Origin: Haloferax mediterranei ATCC 33500 | Lineage (GTDB): Archaea; Halobacteriota; Halobacteria; Halobacteriales; Haloferacaceae | Assembly (NCBI RefSeq): GCF_000306765.2 | Contig: NC_017941.2 | Span: forward strand, 1,426,001-1,490,000 | DNA length: 64,000 bases | Direction of reading: 5' to 3' | Part shown: positions 26,045 through 34,707 of the stretch, piece after piece | Layout of the letters: each line of letters starts with the position of its first letter | Position numbering within the stretch: the first letter of the stretch is position 1 | Made by a program: the position numbers and the translations under genes | Notes under the pieces: model-generated | The model's input: only the letters and a program-made list of their open reading frames with translations | Database searches by the model: none | Told to the model about the DNA's origin: nothing

Positions 26045-26323
26045 ATGCACAAGGACGAACTGCTGGAGCTGCACGAACAGATGGTTATCATCAAGGACCA
26101 CTTCTCCGCTCGCGACCACGTCGATTCGAGTCTGTTCGACCCGTACGATGAACTCGGCGTCGAACCGTCGCACGTCCACAAATCCAAGAGCGAACACAAA
26201 CACGCTGTCTTCGTGCTCGGGAACGCGCTCGCCACCGCGATGAGCGACGACGAGTTCTCGAGTGCCGGCCGCGTCGGCAAGCGGATGGAAGAACTGGCCG
26301 ACGACGCCGAAGGCAAAATTTGA
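26045..26323 (+). CDS. UPF0058 family protein
   Basis: The 92-residue helical, acidic protein resembles the archaeal UPF0058 family: MHKDELLELHEQMV at the start, several His residues (HVHKSKSEHKHAVF) and a C-terminal helix. The His and Asp residues suggest metal binding, but no function is established to my knowledge. It is a monocistronic gene in the same direction as its neighbours. Confidence 0.8.
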   Translation: MHKDELLELHEQMVIIKDHFSARDHVDSSLFDPYDELGVEPSHVHKSKSEHKHAVFVLGNALATAMSDDEFSSAGRVGKRMEELADDAEGKI

Positions 26324-26452
26324 GCGACGGGTTCGCCCGCTTGCACCTTCCGAGCGGAGCTTGCTACTACCGTATTCGTGTCTCCTGCTAGCATATTCCA
26401 AGCAGTTCTCCGCGGGTTTCTTTATCACCCGTTCGTACGACACAGGTAGCCA

Positions 26453-28108
26453 ATGCTAGACATCCCGGGCTGGATACCGCTCCACCGGCTCGCCGCCGTC
26501 GCCACACTTCTCGTCGCCGTCGTCGCGCTCACGCTCGCCGACCGGCCGAGCCGACTCGCGACGGCGCTCCGCCGTCGATTCCTCTTTGGGCTCCCGTGGG
26601 GAACCCTCGTGAGCGTCGGCGGTGTTCTCTTCGTCTATCTATTCGTGCAGGACGGACTGTCTTCGTGGTACCGGCCCATGGTCATCCCGTTCCGGGCGTG
26701 GTCGTACTTCTACCCGCTGGGGATGGCCACCGCCGCATTCTCGCATTCCGGTGCCGGACACCTTATCGGCAACCTCATCGGAACGCTCACGCTGGCACCG
26801 GTCGCCGAGTACGCGTGGGGACATTACCCGACCCGACGTGGGTCGACCTCGTTTGGGTCGCTCCGCGAGAACCCCTACGTTCGGGCATTCATCATCTTCC
26901 CCGGAGTCGTCTTTGGCGTCGGTCTCCTCACCTCGGTGTTCGCACTCGGTCCGGTCATCGGCTTTTCCGGCGTCGTATTCGCGTTCGCCGGGTTCGCGCT
27001 CGTCACCCGACCGCTCACGACGGTGCTCGCGTTCGTCTCTGGGCGCGTCGTCAGGGTCTTCTACAACGCGATGTTGTCTCCGGAAGTCGTCTCGACAGCA
27101 CGGCCAGTGTTCTCAACGCCGAGGTGGGCGCAAATCGCCATTCAGGGGCACGCAATCGGTCTCCTGTTCGGCATCCTCCTCGGTCTGTGGGTCGCCCGAC
27201 AGCGGAGAGACGAGCAACTGTCGGCATTTCGAAGTTTCGCGGGCGTCCTGCTGTTCGCAATCAGCGAGTCGCTGTGGGCGGTCTACTTCTTCCGCGGCGG
27301 CGGGACGTACGTCCTCTTTCGCGCCGTCGGCTTCGCGCTCGTCGTCCTGCTCGCGTTGCTCGTCGCGCTCACCGTCTCGGCATCTGATAAGCCGCTGCGC
27401 GAGCGCGCACCGACGGGACATGCCTTTTCGGCCCGGCGCTGGCAAGTCGGCGCGGTGGTCCTCCTCCTCGTCGTCTCCGCGCTGTCGGGGCCGGCAGTGC
27501 TGTACAACTTGTTTACTGCGACCAACGACGACCTGCCCGGAGAGAGCGTATCGGTCGAGGATTACGAGGTAACCTACGCCGAGGACGTTCCGAACGGGTT
27601 GACCGCCGCGTTCGACATCGAACTGTTCGGCGAGTCGACGACGACCAACACCTCCGGCGTCATCGTCAAGAGCCAACGGCGCGGTATCTGGACGACAGCC
27701 GTCTCGAAGAATCGGTTGGCATTCGACGGCGAAACGGCCGTCAGGTTGGGCGGCCTTGGCTGGCGGGACAGAGTTACGGCGGTCCGAGACGGATACGCCG
27801 TCGTCGGGTCCGGAAACACGGCATATCGAGTGTTCCTCGTGGACGATGGGAATACGACACTCGCCTACAAGACGGAGCCAGTACGGGCCGGTCCCGTCAT
27901 CTCCCGGCGCAACATCTCAGTCGTGCCGACTGCGATGGGCTACGACCTTCAGGTGTCGTCCGAAAGCGGAACCGTCAGAGGACCGATGCCGACAACGAAC
28001 GTGAGCACGACGCTCGGGGGCATCCGATTCGTCCGGCAAGGGCGCTCCATTTTCGCGGAGTCTCGGGGGACGCGCGTCCGGGTCGCTCGTCAGGAATCGT
28101 ACGAGTAG
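26453..28108 (+). CDS. Rhomboid-family intramembrane serine protease with a large C-terminal extension
   Basis: The 551-residue protein has a rhomboid core with about nine hydrophobic segments in residues 1-355. The Ser motif is IGFSGVVFAFAG near residue 170 (GxSG), and the catalytic-His helix reads GHAIGLLFGILLG near residue 230; AFSHSGAGHLIGNL near residue 95 supplies the family's His/Asn helix. Residues 360-551 form an extracytoplasmic soluble domain of beta-rich character I do not recognise. The protease would cut substrates within the membrane; the extra domain may bind substrate. Confidence 0.86.
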   Translation: MLDIPGWIPLHRLAAVATLLVAVVALTLADRPSRLATALRRRFLFGLPWGTLVSVGGVLFVYLFVQDGLSSWYRPMVIPFRAWSYFYPLGMATAAFSHSGAGHLIGNLIGTLTLAPVAEYAWGHYPTRRGSTSFGSLRENPYVRAFIIFPGVVFGVGLLTSVFALGPVIGFSGVVFAFAGFALVTRPLTTVLAFVSGRVVRVFYNAMLSPEVVSTARPVFSTPRWAQIAIQGHAIGLLFGILLGLWVARQRRDEQLSAFRSFAGVLLFAISESLWAVYFFRGGGTYVLFRAVGFALVVLLALLVALTVSASDKPLRERAPTGHAFSARRWQVGAVVLLLVVSALSGPAVLYNLFTATNDDLPGESVSVEDYEVTYAEDVPNGLTAAFDIELFGESTTTNTSGVIVKSQRRGIWTTAVSKNRLAFDGETAVRLGGLGWRDRVTAVRDGYAVVGSGNTAYRVFLVDDGNTTLAYKTEPVRAGPVISRRNISVVPTAMGYDLQVSSESGTVRGPMPTTNVSTTLGGIRFVRQGRSIFAESRGTRVRVARQESYE

Positions 28109-28141
28109 GCCGTCGGGGAGAGACCGGACCCACCCCCGAGA

Positions 28142-28768
28142 TTACCACTCGATACGGAATACTTCAGCATCGAGTTCGCGGCGGTCCGCGTCGTGGAAAT
28201 CGAACTGACGTTCGAGGTCGAACGTCGCACGGAACGCGTCTGTCAGTTCACCGCCCGCGTCGGCGACGAAAGATTCCACGAACTCCTTGCTCCCCTCGTT
28301 GTGGACCGAATACGATACGTCTGCGACCCGCGAAACTGCTTCGAGGAACGCTCTATCCGCGTGTTCATTGCCGCGTTGGGCACCGAACGGCGGGTTCATC
28401 AGCACGGTGATTGGTTGGTCGTCGGGAAGCGAAACCGGGAGACGAGTCGCATCGCCGCGAATCCAGTGGATGGGGGCGCTGGCACCGACGCGACGAGCGT
28501 TGTCGACTGCCGTCTCGAGCGCGTCGGGGTCGAGTTCGACGCCGACGACGCGAGCGGGGGACCTGAGTGCGGCACCGAGAGCGAGCATTCCGGTTCCGGT
28601 CCCGAGGTCGAGAACGGTCGTCCCTTCGATATCACCCCGGAGGTCCGCGAGGTGGACGAGATGCGCCGCGAGGTCCGGCGGCGTCGGATACTGTTCCAGA
28701 GAGACCTTCGGGTTCTCGAAGCCAGCGACTACCGCCAACTGCGCCTCAAGCGCGGCCTTGGTTGCCAT
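28142..28768 (-). CDS. METTL5-type RNA/DNA N6-adenine methyltransferase
   Basis: The 208-residue protein has the SAM-binding motif VLDLGTGTGMLALGA and the catalytic NPPFG motif in VLMNPPFGAQRGNEHADRAFL, with the conserved N-terminal LEQYPTPPDLAAHL. This is the METTL5/Trm11-like layout of small archaeal and eukaryotic N6-adenine methyltransferases; the human homologue modifies 18S rRNA. An rRNA target is likely but is inference. It shares one base with the stop of the upstream gene (TGATG), so the two are translationally linked. Confidence 0.88.
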   Translation of the reverse strand: MATKAALEAQLAVVAGFENPKVSLEQYPTPPDLAAHLVHLADLRGDIEGTTVLDLGTGTGMLALGAALRSPARVVGVELDPDALETAVDNARRVGASAPIHWIRGDATRLPVSLPDDQPITVLMNPPFGAQRGNEHADRAFLEAVSRVADVSYSVHNEGSKEFVESFVADAGGELTDAFRATFDLERQFDFHDADRRELDAEVFRIEW

Positions 28769-29163
28769 CAGGCGTCGATGGAACCCCGAACCTCAAAAGC
28801 GACACCCTCGCGGTGGGCACGTTCGTCGAGCGCCGCGAGTGCCGAGGACACCTCGTCGGGCCGACAGCATTCGCCGACATCGACGATGACGCGTCCGACA
28901 CCGAGGAAAGCGGCGGCGCGAACGTACTCGCGGAGACGGTCGGATTCCGACTGCACTGCAAACGGGTCATCCTCGCAGAATTGCGCTTCGACGGAGAGTT
29001 CAGCCGGTAGGTATCCTTCGTCGGCGAGTCCGGCCTTCAGGTCACGGAGGTGTGCGGGGGCGGTCGAACCCAGACACGATGCGTCGAGCGCGACGGGCGT
29101 GAGGTCGGTTGGGCGGCCTGCTGCGACTGCGGCTTCCACGGAGGTCGTATCGAGCGTGCTCAT
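28768..29163 (-). CDS. Conserved hypothetical protein coupled to the METTL5-type gene
   Basis: The 131-residue acidic protein has no motif I recognise. It has a strand-like VGRVIVDVGECCRPDEV near residue 90, with two adjacent Cys, and an alternating helix/strand pattern that may fit part of a Rossmann-like or dinuclear fold. ATG 29163 is preferred over 29172. The stop overlaps the methyltransferase start by one base, so it may assist RNA modification (many methyltransferases have activator partners), but nothing in the sequence proves this. Confidence 0.7.
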   Translation of the reverse strand: MSTLDTTSVEAAVAAGRPTDLTPVALDASCLGSTAPAHLRDLKAGLADEGYLPAELSVEAQFCEDDPFAVQSESDRLREYVRAAAFLGVGRVIVDVGECCRPDEVSSALAALDERAHREGVAFEVRGSIDA

Positions 29164-29401
29164 GATACCCACACATTTCTATTGGTTATGTATATATCTT
29201 TGTAAATGCGCAATAGTAATTTTCAGGTGTATTCTATCTCAAGATGTTCGTGACCGTGTTCTAGACTAGATACTAATGGTGGAGGGGTACGTAATCGGTC
29301 TGGGGGTCACACGCTCCAACCCCCTTTCCCCCAAAACAGCGGTCTGGGGTCGCACGGTTCCCGTTCAAAAATACACCCCCTCGCTGAGATATACGAGCAG
29401 C

Positions 29402-29457
29402 AGAAGACCACAATTACTGAGTTATCGTAAGAAGACCACAATTACTGAATTACCGTA
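29402..29457. repeat. Two tandem copies of a 28-bp repeat after the nuclease gene
   Basis: Copies at 29402-29429 and 29430-29457 begin AGAAGACCACAATTACTGA and differ at two positions. The array ends 3 bp before the stop codon of the nuclease gene, on its downstream side. Together with the A/T-rich sequence between 29164 and 29400 (which shows nothing else gene-like) it fills the 297-bp interval. Confidence 0.8.
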
Positions 29458-29460
29458 CTG

Positions 29461-30468
29461 TCACTCGTACGTGTACGTGAGGACTTCCGTGCCGGTCGAA
29501 CTCCGCACAGTGACCGTGTCACCGCCGTTGTTCCAGACTGCGCCGGAACGGCCCCAGTAAACGTCCGTTTCTGTGTCCGTCCCGGTCCCGGTGTGGAGTG
29601 TGAGTGTTGCACCGCTTGCGAGTTTCGTCCCGGTAGCGAAGGTGTACGTTGCTCCTGCGGCGTCCGAGATGGTCCAGCCCGAAAGGTCGATAGATTCGTC
29701 GCCGTCGTTTCGCAGCGTTACGTACTCGCCGTTGAGATTGTCGTTGTCGTTGCCGGGCGCGTCGGCGACGACGGAGACTGACAGTCTGTCGTCGGTCGCC
29801 GTATCCTCGCCACTAGCTGTCGAGCCTTCAGTTGCGCAGGACCAGAGACCCACACCGCCCTCGCGGGCCTCGCGCTCGGCACGTTCGTAGCGCTCGCGCT
29901 CCTCGAAGGAACTGTCGTAGAATCGAGCGTGGCCGTCGGTGATGAGGTCGTAATTGAACTCCGACCCGTCGACGACGACGTAGGCGAGGATTCTCCCGTA
30001 GTAGCCCCGCTTGCCCGCTTTCTCGTCGTATCGGAGTTCGACGGTCTCGTCCGAGAGCCGGGATTTCGCATAGGCACTCGCATCGTCTCCGGCCGCACCG
30101 AGACACGCCTTCCCCGCGTCGGTTTCGGGGATACCTTCGAACTCGTCGGGCGTGTTTTCGCCGTACACTTCGGGAGTATCGACGCCGAGGAGGCGAATCG
30201 TCTCACGGGAACCGTTCGGCATGACGACTTTAATCGTATCTCCGTCGACGACTTCGACAACGTCGACTGTGACATCACCCGATGCGGAGGGAGTCAACGA
30301 CTGTGTCTGTGGTGTCGTCTCGGCGGCCGTCATCTCAGTTGTGGTCGGTTCAGCGCTCGGCGAATCAGGGGAATCGGAGCCAGCGCCACCCGTGCCAGCA
30401 CACCCTGCGAGGACCACAAACAGTGCAATGACGAGCGTTACGGTAGTACGTCTGACCATTTGATTCAC
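29461..30468 (-). CDS. Secreted lipoprotein nuclease with lamin-tail domain
   Basis: The 335-residue precursor has a signal peptide with lipobox VLAGC, a Ser/Thr/Pro-rich linker to about residue 65, a thermonuclease (SNase) domain (about 66-215) and a C-terminal lamin-tail (LTD) domain (about 225-335). The SNase domain keeps VVDGDTIKV, RLLGVDTPEV, the Tyr/Gly-rich KRGYYGRILAYV and a Glu/Arg pattern typical of the family. The LTD domain shows YVTLRNDGDESIDLSGWTI and ends TVTVRSSTGTEVLTYTYE. It should degrade nucleic acid outside the cell while anchored in the membrane. An alternative ATG is at 30459. Confidence 0.9.
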   Translation of the reverse strand: MNQMVRRTTVTLVIALFVVLAGCAGTGGAGSDSPDSPSAEPTTTEMTAAETTPQTQSLTPSASGDVTVDVVEVVDGDTIKVVMPNGSRETIRLLGVDTPEVYGENTPDEFEGIPETDAGKACLGAAGDDASAYAKSRLSDETVELRYDEKAGKRGYYGRILAYVVVDGSEFNYDLITDGHARFYDSSFEERERYERAEREAREGGVGLWSCATEGSTASGEDTATDDRLSVSVVADAPGNDNDNLNGEYVTLRNDGDESIDLSGWTISDAAGATYTFATGTKLASGATLTLHTGTGTDTETDVYWGRSGAVWNNGGDTVTVRSSTGTEVLTYTYE

Positions 30469-30569
30469 CGTTTGTCAGGGAACCGTATAAGTAGGTGAGT
30501 CGGACAGCTTCGAAGCCGAGCGCCACGAATCGCAAGACGGAGTCCTTTATCAGATTTCTGTTACAAAGG

Positions 30570-30576
30570 TTTAAAT
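30570..30576 (+). promoter_or_regulatory. TATA box of the TFB gene
   Basis: TTTAAAT at 30570-30576 is centred about 28 bp before the ATG at 30601, which predicts a leaderless or nearly leaderless mRNA. The sequence between is otherwise unremarkable. Confidence 0.6.
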
Positions 30577-30600
30577 TCACGCTCCACCAGAAACCTTTTA

Positions 30601-31551
30601 ATGGAACGTCCGAGCCGGCAGCGTCAGCGAGAGGAGGCAACGGCACAAGAGGACGAGCAAGTCAACTGCCCGGAGTGCGGGTCGGACCAGATCGTCACAG
30701 ACGCAGATCAGGGGGAGTTAGTGTGTGACGACTGTGGTCTCGTTCTCGATGAGCGACAAATCGACCGCGGGCCAGAGTGGCGCGCGTTCAATCACTCCGA
30801 ACGCCAATCGAAGTCGCGCGTCGGCGCACCAATCACCGAGACGATGCACGACCGCGGGTTGACGACGACCATCGACTGGAAGGACAAAGACGCCTACGGT
30901 CGGTCACTCTCGTCCGAGAAGCGATCCCAGATGCACCGTCTTCGAAAATGGCAAGAGCGAATTCGAACCAAAGACGCCGGCGAGCGTAACCTGCAGTTCG
31001 CACTCAGCGAAATCGACCGCATGGCGTCCGCGCTCGGCGTCCCGCGTTCGGTACGCGAGGTCGCATCCGTCATTTATCGTCGCGCGCTCAACGAGGACCT
31101 GATTCGCGGGCGCTCCATCGAGGGTGTCGCCACATCGGCGCTCTACGCCGCCTGCCGTCAGGAAGGCATCCCGCGCTCGCTCGACGAAGTCGCCGAAGTG
31201 TCGCGCGTCCCGCAGAAGGAAATCGGCCGCACGTATCGCTACATCTCGCAAGAACTCGGGCTGGAACTCAAGCCCGTCGACCCGAAGCAGTTCGTTCCGC
31301 GGTTCGCCTCCGCACTCGAACTCTCCGAGGAAGTGCAGGCGAAGGCGACCGAAATCATCGACGTTTCCGCAGAACAGGGCCTGCTCTCCGGCAAGTCACC
31401 GACCGGATTCGCCGCCGCCGCTATCTACGCGGCGTCGCTTCTCTGCAACGAGAAGAAGACCCAGCGCGAAGTCGCAGATGTCGCGCAGGTCACCGAGGTC
31501 ACCATCCGGAATCGCTATCAGGAACAGATTGAAGCGATGGGCTTCCGCTAA
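30601..31551 (+). CDS. tfb: Transcription initiation factor IIB
   Basis: The 316-residue protein has an N-terminal zinc ribbon (CPECG...CDDCG at about residues 21-42), a B-finger/linker segment containing [15 protein letters not shown], and two cyclin-like repeats (about 105-205 and 206-316). It recruits RNA polymerase to TBP-TATA promoters and recognises the BRE; the C-terminal repeat ends with a helix-turn-helix ([18 protein letters not shown]). Length matches TFB. Haloarchaea carry several TFB paralogues, and this one looks like a complete general factor. Confidence 0.95.
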   Translation: MERPSRQRQREEATAQEDEQVNCPECGSDQIVTDADQGELVCDDCGLVLDERQIDRGPEWRAFNHSERQSKSRVGAPITETMHDRGLTTTIDWKDKDAYGRSLSSEKRSQMHRLRKWQERIRTKDAGERNLQFALSEIDRMASALGVPRSVREVASVIYRRALNEDLIRGRSIEGVATSALYAACRQEGIPRSLDEVAEVSRVPQKEIGRTYRYISQELGLELKPVDPKQFVPRFASALELSEEVQAKATEIIDVSAEQGLLSGKSPTGFAAAAIYAASLLCNEKKTQREVADVAQVTEVTIRNRYQEQIEAMGFR

Positions 31552-31585
31552 ACCGCACCGCACCGTTACTCCGCGCCGCAGCGTT

Positions 31586-33229
31586 TCAGTTTTTCACGAA
31601 GACCACAATCGGACGGTCCCAGAGACCGGTGTCGTAGTTGTGAGCCACGTAGCCGTCGAGCTTCGGCGCTAACGTCCCACGCTCCGATGCGGGTGCGATG
31701 ACGACCGGAGGGACGGACGACTGTTGTTTAAACGCGGAGAGGTTCGTTGTCGATGTCGTGTCGGCACCGATTCGCTCCACGTACCACGCCATCGGCAGTC
31801 GTTCACCCCACTTCTTGGGGACCGGTGGGTAGTCAGCCGCGCCGTCCGAGACGTACATCGAACTGCCGTAGTAGAGCACTTCTACGTCCAAATCGTCGGT
31901 CGGACCGACCCACGCAGAGAGGTTGTCGCGGAACGCGGTGAAGTCGCTCGACGGCTGTCCGTAGTGTGCGAGTTTAGTGTCACGGTCGCTCGGGGCGTAT
32001 ACCTCGGTTGTCGCGACCGCACCAGTCTGTGCGACGAGTGCGAGCAAGATGAGGAGTGCCGCGGCGACGCGAGGCGTATCCCTGCTGTCGAACGCCTGTC
32101 TTCCCCACCGGACGAGTGCCGCGAGGCCGACCGCCGCCGGGATGGCGAGCGGGACGACGACGTAGACGCCGAGCCACGATGCGGAGACCTCCGTCAGCAT
32201 CGGGACGAACACGAGTACAGCACCCGCCCAGTAAGTCGCTGCCGAGACGACAGTTCTCGGACCGCCGGATGCGTAGCGGTCGACGACGAAGACACCAACT
32301 GCGAGGAGCGTGACCGGGAGCGCCGCGAGGGCAAGCACCTCTACGAGATTCCCGAGGTACGGAAGATACTGGTGGGTGGCACCGGGGTAGCGGTTGACGA
32401 TGCGGACGCCGACGAATCGCTGGACAGATTCGAACAGTGCGACATCGATAGCACCGAGAATCGTCCCCGGCGTGTAGAGACCGACTCCGTTGGTATCGCC
32501 CGCTCGTGGAGCGAACAGGAAGACGTAGAGACCGACGAAGACGAGGACGGCCCGTGCGGCGGGTGTCGCTGCACCGCGGACGCGAGCCGAGAGTTCACCG
32601 AGTCGCGTCGCGGCCGGACGTGAGGACGAAACGAGGGCAGCGTGGTCGAAGACGAGGAGACCGGCGACAGCGAGACAACAGAGCACGACGATGCCAAGCC
32701 CGGACGAGGCGATTGCGAGCACGCAGGCTGCCGCGAAACCGTAGGCGTTCTGTTGGCCCTTTCCGTCGAACAGTCGGAGGGCGAATCCGAAGGCGGCGAG
32801 GGCGAATCCGATTGCGAGCAGGTCGCCGCGGGCGAACCGACCGTAGTAGACGAGAAGCGGGTTCGCCGCGAGAATGGCCGCAACGGCGACGGTCTCGTCG
32901 TTTTCGAGATGGTCCCGAAAGAGGAGACTCACGAGCGGCAGGGCCGCGCCGACGAGCGCAACAGGGAGTCTGAGCGCGAAATCAGTGGTCCCGAAAAGCG
33001 CTAACGAAGTCCGCGAGAGGAGGTAGACGAGCGGCCCGCCAGCAACCGGACGGTACGCGAAAAAGCCACTTTCGAGGTATCGGAGACTCCAGTAGCCGAC
33101 GCGTGCCTCGTCCCAGTGCAGCGGGCGGTCGCCGAGGCCGACGAGGCGGACGACGAGTGCCACGAGCGCCAGTGCACCGACGGCGAGCGTCGTTCGGTCG
33201 GGGCGTTGCCCGACGCGGGAGGGAATCAT
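31586..33229 (-). CDS. TIGR03663-family membrane protein (flippase-associated, glycosyltransferase-like)
   Basis: The 547-residue integral membrane protein has about 11-13 hydrophobic segments and a first extracytoplasmic loop with HWDEARVGYWSLRYLESG, the hallmark of TIGR03663 proteins, which resemble ArnT/PMT-type glycosyltransferases. A soluble C-terminal domain follows residue 410. The Asp-Glu in that loop is the likely metal or catalytic site. In haloarchaea such proteins are linked to glycan transfer or flipping onto S-layer glycoproteins or lipids; the acceptor is unknown. ATG 33229 begins the conserved N terminus. Confidence 0.83.
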   Translation of the reverse strand: MIPSRVGQRPDRTTLAVGALALVALVVRLVGLGDRPLHWDEARVGYWSLRYLESGFFAYRPVAGGPLVYLLSRTSLALFGTTDFALRLPVALVGAALPLVSLLFRDHLENDETVAVAAILAANPLLVYYGRFARGDLLAIGFALAAFGFALRLFDGKGQQNAYGFAAACVLAIASSGLGIVVLCCLAVAGLLVFDHAALVSSSRPAATRLGELSARVRGAATPAARAVLVFVGLYVFLFAPRAGDTNGVGLYTPGTILGAIDVALFESVQRFVGVRIVNRYPGATHQYLPYLGNLVEVLALAALPVTLLAVGVFVVDRYASGGPRTVVSAATYWAGAVLVFVPMLTEVSASWLGVYVVVPLAIPAAVGLAALVRWGRQAFDSRDTPRVAAALLILLALVAQTGAVATTEVYAPSDRDTKLAHYGQPSSDFTAFRDNLSAWVGPTDDLDVEVLYYGSSMYVSDGAADYPPVPKKWGERLPMAWYVERIGADTTSTTNLSAFKQQSSVPPVVIAPASERGTLAPKLDGYVAHNYDTGLWDRPIVVFVKN

Positions 33230-33353
33230 GAAGTCACGTGGTGCGCCGGACGGCAGAAAGGTTACGGAACATTTGAGGAAACGATTCCAGTCAGAGTGCC
33301 GACGAACTGGTGGCTTCGAAAGCGTCATCCCCACCGACCGGTAGCACACGGAT

Positions 33354-33641
33354 ATGGCACTCATCGATTCGCTTCCGGCGCGACCGTTAGAACCACAGGA
33401 ACTCACGTCGCTGAACCGCTCCGAGGCGTTCGAACTCGTCGTCGCTGTCGAAAACGACGGTCCGGCCCGCGGCCTCCTTTTCGCCACCGAAGCGTGGGTC
33501 AAAGGGGCCGCCTACGACGACGAGTCCGGATGGTCAGTGGTCGAGACGGAGGAACTCGACGAAGAAACCGCACGAATCGACGGCCTACAATCCTGTGAAT
33601 CGGCGGTGCTCTCCTTCCAAGACGCCGATAGCGAGGAGTAG
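33354..33641 (+). CDS. Conserved hypothetical protein, 95 residues
   Basis: A soluble acidic protein with a central ELVVAVENDGPARGLLFATEAWVKGAAYD, probably alpha/beta. I do not recognise the family. It is divergent from the TIGR03663 gene and 34 bp upstream of uspA on the same strand, so co-transcription with uspA is possible. Confidence 0.65.
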   Translation: MALIDSLPARPLEPQELTSLNRSEAFELVVAVENDGPARGLLFATEAWVKGAAYDDESGWSVVETEELDEETARIDGLQSCESAVLSFQDADSEE

Positions 33642-33675
33642 AACTAACCTAATTCCGAACGAAGTATACGCCGTC

Positions 33676-34164
33676 ATGTACAGCGAAATCCTCGTGCCGA
33701 CCGACGGGAGCAGGGCCGCCGAACGCGCCATCGACCACGCACTCAACCTCGCGGAGACCTACGATGCACGGATTCACGCGCTGTACGTCGTCGATACCAG
33801 TATCTACACGTCGCTCGATGCCGGCGCAGACGTCGTCATCGACGCCCTCGAACGTGAGGGTGAGGCCGCAACCAGACACGTCCGCGAGGCCGCCGAGAAA
33901 GCGGACGTCGAATTCGAAAGCGAAGTGATGACCGGAACCGCCTACCGCTCTATCCGAAAGTACACCGAGGACCACGATATCGACCTCGTCGTCATGGGAA
34001 CCCACGGTCGGACGGGGCTGAGCCACTACCTGCTCGGAAGCGTGACCGAGCGCGTGGTCCGAACCTCACCGGTTCCGGTCCTCACCACGCGGATGCAAGA
34101 CGAAGAAGAAACCGAAGAATCGGCGGACGCGACCGGCGAGACGAACACCGAACCGGCCGAATGA
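33676..34164 (+). CDS. Universal stress protein (UspA family)
   Basis: The 162-residue protein has the UspA fold: ILVPTDGS at the start, then the ATP-binding-type loop MGTHGRTGLSHYLLGSVTERVVR with the G-2x-G-9x-G-(S/T) pattern (GTHGRTGLSHYLLGSV), indicating an ATP-binding member. The C-terminal 20 residues are an acidic tail typical of haloarchaeal proteins. The start is ATG 33676. UspA proteins dimerise and modulate stress responses; the specific role is not known. Confidence 0.92.
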   Translation: MYSEILVPTDGSRAAERAIDHALNLAETYDARIHALYVVDTSIYTSLDAGADVVIDALEREGEAATRHVREAAEKADVEFESEVMTGTAYRSIRKYTEDHDIDLVVMGTHGRTGLSHYLLGSVTERVVRTSPVPVLTTRMQDEEETEESADATGETNTEPAE

Positions 34165-34267
34165 GTCCCCTGACGGGCGACGAAACACCGACGAGCTAGG
34201 CTGTTTGACACCGATAGACCCGGCCGTTTGATAAACAGTTTTGGTGCGCTCGCTCATACGCCGCGGT

Positions 34268-34594
34268 ATGACTGAGTACACCGTCGAGTTCGTCGGTACG
34301 GGCGAGACCATCACGGTTTCCGACAAACAAACCATCCTCAAGGCCTGTATTGAGGAGGGCATCGCACAGGAGTACTCCTGCCGCGTCGGGATGTGCCTCG
34401 CCTGCTCTGCGGAGATTCTCGAAGGCGACGTCACACAGCCTGCGGCCCGCGGGCTGACCGAAGAAGAATCCGAGAAGTACGCGCTCACCTGTATGGCTCG
34501 TCCGCAGAGCGACCTGAAGCTCGAACGTGGTATCTACCCGCCCAGCATCGAGGACGACGCTGTCACCGCGGGTGCCGCCGCAGACGACGACTAA
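34268..34594 (+). CDS. [2Fe-2S] plant-type ferredoxin
   Basis: The 108-residue protein is a halophilic plant-type ferredoxin-fold protein. The cluster ligands are Cys38, Cys43, Cys46 (YSCRVGMCLAC) and Cys75 (LTCMA); Cys27 is extra. The C-terminal extension is acidic. It carries electrons at low potential in the cytosol. The start is ATG 34268; an in-frame extension to 34241 adds nine residues with no family match. It is monocistronic and the partner enzyme is not evident here. Confidence 0.92.
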   Translation: MTEYTVEFVGTGETITVSDKQTILKACIEEGIAQEYSCRVGMCLACSAEILEGDVTQPAARGLTEEESEKYALTCMARPQSDLKLERGIYPPSIEDDAVTAGAAADDD

Positions 34595-34707
34595 CGACGG
34601 GTGTCGACGGCGCGGATGGGAACACCCGCGCTCACGTTCTTTTCTTCTCACGCCGATTGCTGACTTCACGTACCGACTGGCGAGCGGTCGGCACGTGGTC
34701 GTTTGTT

